Positions 17,008-21,360 of a DNA stretch of 21,360 nt are shown here, piece after piece. The stretch's first letter is position 1. The number at the start of each line of letters is the position of its first letter. Origin of the DNA: Acidobacteriaceae bacterium. GTDB lineage: Bacteria; Acidobacteriota; Terriglobia; Terriglobales; Acidobacteriaceae. The stretch is taken from the NCBI GenBank assembly GCA_003152795.1, contig PMBA01000202.1, positions 13,309 through 34,668 on the forward strand, read 5' to 3'. A program made the translations under genes and the position numbers. The notes beneath the pieces were generated by a model. It saw only the letters and a list, made by a program, of their open reading frames with translations. It searched no databases and was not told where the DNA came from.

Positions 17008-17835
17008 CTACGAAAACGCCAATTCCTTGGCCCGCTGAACCGCCTTGACCACCGCCTTGATCAGCGTCACGCGCAACTTGCCCTCTTCCAGTTCCATGAT
17101 GCCGTCAATCGTGCATCCCGCGGGCGTTGTCACCGCATCCTTCAGGAGCGCCGGATGATCTCCGGTCTCGAGCACCACCCGGGCAGCCCCCATGGTGGTT
17201 TGAGCCGCCAGCAGAGTCGCGATATCGCGCGGCAGTCCTACCTTCACGCCCGCCTCCGCCAGCGATTCCAAAATAATGTAGATGTACGCGGGTCCGCTGG
17301 CCGACAACCCCGTGACCGCGTCCATATGTTTTTCGTCCACCACCACCGTGCGCCCCACGGCATCGAAAAACTTTGTGGCCATGTCCAGATGATGTTTCGT
17401 CGCAAACTTGCCTTTGCACAGCGCCGTCATGCCCGCGCCGAGCACGCAAGGAGTGTTCGGCATTGCCCGCACGACCGGCACCTCTTTCTCCAGTGCGCGC
17501 TCAATCATCTCCGTGGGCACCGACGCCGCTACCGAAATCACCAACTGCTTCGCGTGGACGTGCGCCCGAATTTCGTGCGCCACGTCGGCCACCACCTGCG
17601 GCTTCACGCACAGAAAAACAATGTCCGCATCCTTCACCGCCGCCGAGTTGTCGGTCCCGGCATGCACCTTCAACTTCTCCTTCAGCATCCGAGCCCGCTC
17701 CGGATGCGCCACCGTCGCCCAGGTCTGCGCCGGCGACAGCAAACCATCACGCAAGAAAGACTGCAGCAGAATCGCTCCCATCTTCCCAGCGCCCAAAACT
17801 GCCACTTTCCTCTTAGAACTCAACTTCTGCGCCAT
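17008..17835 (-). CDS. proC: Pyrroline-5-carboxylate reductase
   Basis: This is a 275-residue cytoplasmic enzyme for the last step of proline synthesis: reduction of 1-pyrroline-5-carboxylate to L-proline with NAD(P)H. The dinucleotide-binding loop is VLGAGKMG (13-20), and VKPQ (77-80) and RAMPNTPC (123-130) follow. The signature region starts DAVTGLSASGPAYIY (172-186), then GLPRDIA, QTTMGAA and ETGDHPALLKDAVTTPAGCTIDG (residues 223-245). The length is typical of ProC. The ATG at 17835 has GGGAG 7 nt upstream. It lies 76 bp downstream of lhgO on the same strand, so co-transcription is possible. Its stop faces the mutL stop with only 8 bp between them. Confidence 0.94.
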   Translation of the reverse strand: MAQKLSSKRKVAVLGAGKMGAILLQSFLRDGLLSPAQTWATVAHPERARMLKEKLKVHAGTDNSAAVKDADIVFLCVKPQVVADVAHEIRAHVHAKQLVISVAASVPTEMIERALEKEVPVVRAMPNTPCVLGAGMTALCKGKFATKHHLDMATKFFDAVGRTVVVDEKHMDAVTGLSASGPAYIYIILESLAEAGVKVGLPRDIATLLAAQTTMGAARVVLETGDHPALLKDAVTTPAGCTIDGIMELEEGKLRVTLIKAVVKAVQRAKELAFS

Positions 17836-17911
17836 GCGAATTCTCCCAACCAGTAGTAATAAGGATTCACCAGACTACCTTGAAACTCTGCAACCTTGAA
17901 TTTCTATCTTT

Positions 17912-19114
17912 CTACCCCACAATCTCCTGCGGCACCATCTTCAAGATCTCACGCCCGATTGGCAACGACGCGGTTGCCGCGGGAGACGGCACATTCAGTA
18001 CATGCAAGAACCGCGCCCGTCCCACAAACCGGAAATCATCCACCAGGGTGCCATCCGTAGCAACGGCCTGCGCCCGCACTCCCGAGCCGCCCGGTGTCAT
18101 ATCTTCCATCCGCACCGCCGGCACCAGTCGCTGGCAGGAGCGCACAAACTCCCGCTTCCGCAGCGACCGTCGAAACTCGCGCAGGCCATTTCGCCAGTGC
18201 CGCCGCGCCATCGCCCGAAAGCCGGCATCTCCGATCACTTCCATCGTCTCGGCCAAATCGAAATCTCTCCACCGGTAACCCTCGCGGCGGAATGCCAGCA
18301 CGGCATTCGGCCCCGCATCCACATTCCCATGAATCCGCCGCGTGAAGTGCACTCCCAGAAACGGATAGCGGGGATCCGGTACCGGATAAATCAGCCCCCG
18401 GACCAACTCGGCCCGCGCTGGCGACAAGTCGTAATACTCCCCGCGAAAGGGAACCAGAATCATCCCCGGATCGTCTCCTGCCATCCGTGCCACCCGATCG
18501 CTATGCAGGCCCGCGCAATTTACAACATAACGCGCGGAAAAATCTCCGGCTCGGGTTCGGACCACCACTTCACTCCGCAACCGCTCGAATCCCACAACTC
18601 CCGCGCCCGTCTTAACCTCCACACCGTGTCCGGAAGCGATCTCGGCATATTTTGCCGTTACCAGGGCATAATCCGTAATCCCGGTCGAGGGCACATGCAG
18701 GGCTCGGACTCCGCCGACATGCGGCTCGAGATCCAGCATTGCCTGGCGCTCCAGCAACCGCAAACCTTCGAGCCCGTTCGCCACGCCCCGCGCCAACAAA
18801 TCATCGAGGCGCGCCGCTTCCTCGGAGTCAGCAGCCACAATCAACTTCCCGCACACCTCGTTCGGAATCCCATGCCGCGAGCAGAACTCCACCATCTCGC
18901 GCGCCCCGGCCACACACAACCGCGCCTTCAGCGATCCCGCCTTGTAATAAACGCCGCTGTGGATCACCCCACTATTGTGTCCCGTCTGATGGCGGGCCAC
19001 TCCCGACTCTTTTTCCAGGACTACCAGCCGCAAAGCAGGGAACTTCCCGGCTGCTTGCATGGCAAAGGAGAGCCCGACAATTCCTCCGCCAATCACCGCA
19101 ATGTCATAAGTCAT
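17912..19114 (-). CDS. lhgO: L-2-hydroxyglutarate oxidase/dehydrogenase
   Basis: This is a 400-residue FAD enzyme of the DAO/LhgO family that oxidises L-2-hydroxyglutarate to 2-oxoglutarate, passing electrons to quinone or oxygen at the membrane. The FAD loop is YDIAVIGGGIVGLSFA (3-18) with an acidic strand end at LEKE. The LhgO hallmarks RHQTGHNSGVIHSGVYY (41-57), LVPFRGEYYDL, GVHFTRRIHGNVDAGPNA and the C-terminal HVLNVPSPAATASLPIG are all present, so glycerol-3-phosphate dehydrogenase is unlikely. The start is the ATG at 19114 (MTYDIAVIGG); the longer frame from 19171 adds 19 basic residues with no family match. Only a weak AAGAA precedes the start. proC follows on the same strand. Confidence 0.9.
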   Translation of the reverse strand: MTYDIAVIGGGIVGLSFAMQAAGKFPALRLVVLEKESGVARHQTGHNSGVIHSGVYYKAGSLKARLCVAGAREMVEFCSRHGIPNEVCGKLIVAADSEEAARLDDLLARGVANGLEGLRLLERQAMLDLEPHVGGVRALHVPSTGITDYALVTAKYAEIASGHGVEVKTGAGVVGFERLRSEVVVRTRAGDFSARYVVNCAGLHSDRVARMAGDDPGMILVPFRGEYYDLSPARAELVRGLIYPVPDPRYPFLGVHFTRRIHGNVDAGPNAVLAFRREGYRWRDFDLAETMEVIGDAGFRAMARRHWRNGLREFRRSLRKREFVRSCQRLVPAVRMEDMTPGGSGVRAQAVATDGTLVDDFRFVGRARFLHVLNVPSPAATASLPIGREILKMVPQEIVG

Positions 19115-19436
19115 AAAGTTCTTGTGGGGGAGCGTCGTCAGCGCCCGTCGAGGGCGCGCGAAGCAAGCCAATCCACCGAGGATGATCCTACCTCACCCCC
19201 GCGTCCCATTACCGTGACGCAAGAACAAGAGAGTGTGACGGAGCAAGATGTGCGTCGGGGGAAAAGGCGCAAAACATAACGGTCCGTCCCCCATCGCCAG
19301 TGGCAAAGCGATCGATGCGACAGTTTCCGGGTGGGAGCAAGAGAGAGGGAGGGAACTGCGAGTTGCTCAATACGCCACCCGGCACTAGAATGGCACACAC
19401 TCAATCAGTCCAATCGCTTCTCAATCAGGAGGTTCC
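19115..19436. other. 322-bp intergenic region between divergent lhgO and small exported protein gene
   Basis: No credible gene is seen here. It holds a small hairpin, GCGCCC (19141-19146) with GGGCGC (19152-19157). Around 19213-19250 there are two similar stretches starting GTGACG and containing GCAAGA about 20 bp apart. A good sigma-70-type promoter for the downstream gene ends the region. An lhgO promoter should also lie here but could not be picked out. Confidence 0.5.
19363..19391 (+). promoter_or_regulatory. Sigma-70-type promoter for the small exported protein gene
   Basis: TTGCTC (19363-19368) and TAGAAT (19386-19391) are separated by exactly 17 bp and match the -35 and -10 consensus at four of six and five of six positions. 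A start near 19398 would leave a leader of about 39 nt, which ends in an excellent Shine-Dalgarno sequence, AGGAGG (19427-19432). This is the most convincing promoter in the window. Confidence 0.6.
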
Positions 19437-19901
19437 ATGAAAATAAGAATGATGGTATTAACTGTGGCTCTGTGCTTTGTTGCGGGTGCGGTGGGTTTCG
19501 CCAGCGACGTGCAGATCGGCACGTGGAAGTTGAACGACGCCAAGTCGAAGTTCGTTGCTGGGTCATCGAAGAACAACACAGTTGTGTACGAGGTCGTGGG
19601 TGACAGCGTGAAAGTGACAGTCGATGGCACAGACGGCGCGGGGAAGCCCACGCACAACGAGTGGACGGGAAAGTTCGATGGGAAAGACTACCCGCTCGTC
19701 GGCGATCCGGCTGCCGACACGCGGTCCTACAAAAAGGTCAATGCCAGCACATTGGATTTAGTCAACAAGAAAGACGGCAAGGTTACGGTCACCGGTAAGA
19801 TTGTTGTGTCAGCCGATGGCAAGAGCCGCACCATCACTACGACCGGAACCAGTCCGGATGGCAAGAAGTTCAAAAACGTTGCTGTGTACGACAAGCAGTA
19901 G
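19437..19901 (+). CDS. Small exported protein of a family frequent in acidobacteria, function unknown
   Basis: This is a 154-residue protein with a signal peptide (residues 1-22, MKIRMMVLTVALCFVAGAVG, then FAS) and a mature all-beta-looking domain. That domain opens QIGTWKLNDAKSKF and continues with NNTVVYEVVGDSVKVTVDGT, HNEWTGKFDGKDYPLVGDP, DTRSYKKVNASTLDLVNKKD and a final TTTGTSPDGKKFKNVAVYDK. The alternating strands and charged turns suggest a small lipocalin-like barrel (inference). I recall similar proteins in several copies in acidobacterial genomes, without an assigned function. Expression signals are strong: a sigma-70-type promoter, AGGAGG just before the ATG, and a long perfect hairpin after the stop. 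It is Lys- and Thr-rich, unlike its neighbours. It stands alone. Confidence 0.85.
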   Translation: MKIRMMVLTVALCFVAGAVGFASDVQIGTWKLNDAKSKFVAGSSKNNTVVYEVVGDSVKVTVDGTDGAGKPTHNEWTGKFDGKDYPLVGDPAADTRSYKKVNASTLDLVNKKDGKVTVTGKIVVSADGKSRTITTTGTSPDGKKFKNVAVYDKQ

Positions 19902-19930
19902 CGGGAATGCCTTCAAAGGGCGACCGTGAT

Positions 19931-19960
19931 GCCCTTCCGTTCGGAACCGAACGGAAGGGC
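19931..19960. terminator. Perfect 14-bp hairpin after the small exported protein gene
   Basis: GCCCTTCCGTTCGG (19931-19944) and CCGAACGGAAGGGC (19947-19960) are perfect inverted copies around AA, so in RNA a 13-bp stem with a GAAC tetraloop is likely. It starts 29 bp past the stop at 19901 and also lies beyond the 3' end of the convergent gene ending at 20123. No T-run follows on either strand, so it may be a bidirectional terminator without a U-tract or an mRNA-protecting structure. Confidence 0.6.
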
Positions 19961-20122
19961 TCTCGCCGGCGAAAAACGGGTCCGGGGTTATGCGGGCAAC
20001 GTCAGGGCACGATTCGGTGGCGAGCGTTTTCTTCTTTCTCACTACCGCTCTGATTCTGCTGCCAAAAACAGAATGTCGCAGCGGGGCCCGTCCTCGTCCA
20101 GCGACCAAGGGGTTGGCGGCTC

Positions 20123-20779
20123 TTAGTGTTGTTTGGCGGAGGAACTGGCAGCCAGTTCGCGAAAAAGGCCGAGCAGTGCGGCCGCGGCTTTCTGATCGGA
20201 GAGGTTCTCCAACGCTACCGTTGCCGTGAAGTGTGGCGATTTGGAGTTGAAGCGGACGCCGACGAAATCCTTGTCGCGCCATGCCGCCAGCGCATTTACC
20301 ACCGGGCTGAGTTCTACTGGCCAGTCTTCCTTGGTGGTGAGAATAACCGGGCCGGGGCGGGAGATGGTCCAGGCGCGCGTGCGGGTCGAGACTTTGGCTC
20401 CGGAGTGGCCCGACCAGCGATGACGAATGACGTCGAGATGGAAGCCCGGGGGAAATCCCATGTTGGCTTCGAAGGTGAGGGTTTCCTGCTGCTGGCGCCA
20501 GCGGCTCAGGGCCCACTGCAAGGGAAGCGCGCGCGGCAACAGCCGAATGGTGAGATGGGCGTCCTCAAACCAGCGCGAGGAAATGTTCATGGTGGCCTTC
20601 AGCCGAGAACTGCTGGCCTGCCAGCGTAGATCCACGATACGGCCCTTTCCCAGGCATGCCGCCTGGACCCACTGCAGCACGTTGGCCGCCCGCCGCCGAT
20701 TGTAGCGGACAAACCAGGCATACCAGAGGAAGGCCAGCGAAATAGCCACGACCACGTCAATGAGAATGAAACGCCCCAC
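20123..20779 (-). CDS. Membrane-anchored protein of unknown function
   Basis: I do not recognise the family. The 218-residue protein starts at a GTG (20779) with AGAGG about 4 nt upstream. One membrane segment (about residues 4-23, FILIDVVVAISLAFLWYAWF) is followed by a basic RYNRRRAAN stretch, so the rest may stay in the cytoplasm by the positive-inside rule. The soluble part has many Trp and Arg residues (KGRIVDLRWQASSSRLKAT, RLLPRALPLQWALSRWRQQQ). A later beta-rich segment (HSGAKVSTRTRAWTISRPGP) and a helical C-terminus (KAAAALLGLFRELAASS) follow. The open frame spans the whole interval with sensible composition and signals, so it is probably real. It is divergent from pyrG across 285 bp. 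Confidence 0.7.
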   Translation of the reverse strand: MGRFILIDVVVAISLAFLWYAWFVRYNRRRAANVLQWVQAACLGKGRIVDLRWQASSSRLKATMNISSRWFEDAHLTIRLLPRALPLQWALSRWRQQQETLTFEANMGFPPGFHLDVIRHRWSGHSGAKVSTRTRAWTISRPGPVILTTKEDWPVELSPVVNALAAWRDKDFVGVRFNSKSPHFTATVALENLSDQKAAAALLGLFRELAASSSAKQH

Positions 20780-21064
20780 GGTGCCTCTGGAGAGAAATCG
20801 TACTTCTTATCGATGCCACAGCGCAAGCCGGGAAAAGATTAAAAGAGAGGGGTTGGAAATCGGGACGCGGCGGAGCGCGAATCCCAAGCAGGGCGGCCTT
20901 TTTGGGAACCCCACATCAGCCGAAGAACGGCCGGGGTTGTGCGAGAGGGAGCATCGCTGGGAGCCGGCAACTTTTCCACATTCCCTTCCCGAAAAACTTC
21001 TGCCATAATTGATCGTGCACCCCAGCCCGCACAATTTTCCAAACAAAATTAAAGCGAGGAAGCG
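20780..21064. other. 285-bp intergenic region upstream of pyrG with two adjoining hairpins
   Basis: No gene is supported here. TCCCAA (20882-20887) pairs with TTGGGA (20902-20907). Next to it AACCCC (20907-20912) pairs with GGGGTT (20933-20938) around an inner GCCG/CGGC stem with an AAGAA loop (20919-20931). The two structures share base 20907. A pyrG promoter is expected but only a lone CATAAT (21004-21009) was seen. Confidence 0.4.
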
Positions 21065-21360
21065 ATGTCGGCCAAGTACATCTTTGTAACCGGCGGTGTG
21101 GTGTCTTCATTGGGCAAGGGACTGGCGGCGGCTTCCATGGGATGCCTGCTCGAAAGCCGGGGCCTCAAGGTCAACCTGATGAAGTTTGACCCCTACCTGA
21201 ACGTCGATCCCGGAACCATGTCCCCGTTTCAGCATGGTGAGGTCTTCGTCACCGACGACGGCGCCGAGTCCGACCTCGACCTGGGGCACTACGAGCGCTT
21301 CACCGACACCAATCTGTTAAAGATCAACAACCTCACCAGCGGCCAGGTCTACGACACGAT
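21065..21360 (+). CDS. pyrG: CTP synthase, N-terminal part (cut by window edge)
   Basis: The first 98 codons are present. The protein begins [20 protein letters not shown], the amidoligase P-loop of CTP synthase, and continues with [37 protein letters not shown] and [20 protein letters not shown], all family signatures. The enzyme makes CTP from UTP using ATP and glutamine; the glutaminase domain lies beyond the window. GAGG is placed 5 nt before the ATG. The gene may begin an operon that runs out of the window. Confidence 0.96.
   Translation, partial: MSAKYIFVTGGVVSSLGKGLAAASMGCLLESRGLKVNLMKFDPYLNVDPGTMSPFQHGEVFVTDDGAESDLDLGHYERFTDTNLLKINNLTSGQVYDT

Noticed and set aside
17003..17020. GGCGT/ACGCC hairpin between mutL and proC
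   Set aside because: The stem is only 5 bp with an 8-nt loop and overlaps the proC stop; too weak to call a terminator.
18002..19279. 425-codon open frame on the plus strand opposite lhgO
   Set aside because: It is antisense to a gene with full LhgO signatures; it is His/Arg/Pro-rich with no domain, typical of a shadow frame.
21004..21009. CATAAT as a -10 box for pyrG
   Set aside because: No convincing -35 hexamer is placed 16-18 bp upstream, so a promoter call is not supported.

Overview
The window reads as a chromosomal segment of a GC-rich, Gram-negative bacterium, most likely an acidobacterium (Acidobacteriota, Terriglobia-like). This is an inference. It rests on the mix of secreted families seen here: a small exported protein with a WKLNDAKSKF-type opening, a kelch protein ending in an ARTHDHSSMG-type domain, and a TonB protein with a Gly-rich linker next to an M48 peptidase. 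No rRNA, tRNA, CRISPR array, transposase or phage gene was seen. Most of the window is ordinary housekeeping and envelope DNA, and no large undescribed defence or mobile system is evident.

Layout. 1-1621 (-): most of an exported M49 (dipeptidyl-peptidase III type) metallopeptidase, cut by the window edge. 1678-2382 (+): a HAD phosphatase, transcribed divergently from it. 2481-3989 (-): an exported seven-bladed kelch-type propeller protein. 4205-7066 (-): a two-gene unit, a TonB-family protein followed by an M48 metallopeptidase with an extra N-terminal domain. 7212-10113 (-): two transporters, a Na+/solute symporter followed by an APC amino-acid permease. 10246-12074 (+): a BadF/N-acetylglucosamine-kinase-type sugar kinase and a helical protein of unknown function, divergent from the transporters across a palindrome. 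12052-13110 (-): an exported TolB-like propeller whose 3' end overlaps the previous gene. 13265-13732 (+): an exported SnoaL/DUF4440-like protein. 13850-14728 (-): a ketopantoate-reductase-like enzyme. 14906-16999 (+): mutL. 17008-17835 (-): proC, preceded by lhgO (17912-19114, -). 19437-19901 (+): a small exported protein with a clear promoter, Shine-Dalgarno sequence and 3' hairpin. 20123-20779 (-): a membrane-anchored protein of unknown function. 21065-end (+): the start of pyrG (CTP synthase).

How the genes may work together. The TonB protein and M48 peptidase look co-expressed in envelope function. The symporter and sugar kinase share a control region and could form an uptake-and-phosphorylation pair for an amino sugar. 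LhgO feeds 2-oxoglutarate, and ProC acts in the neighbouring glutamate/proline branch. MutL carries the endonuclease and clamp-binding motifs of a methyl-independent mismatch repair system.

The points most worth a second look are: a short palindromic repeat, translated as ALSLSKG, inserted in frame in the MutL N-terminal region; a ketopantoate-reductase-like protein lacking two conserved active-site asparagines; the M48 fusion architecture beside TonB; the palindrome between the symporter and kinase; and the HExxH form of the M49 peptidase.
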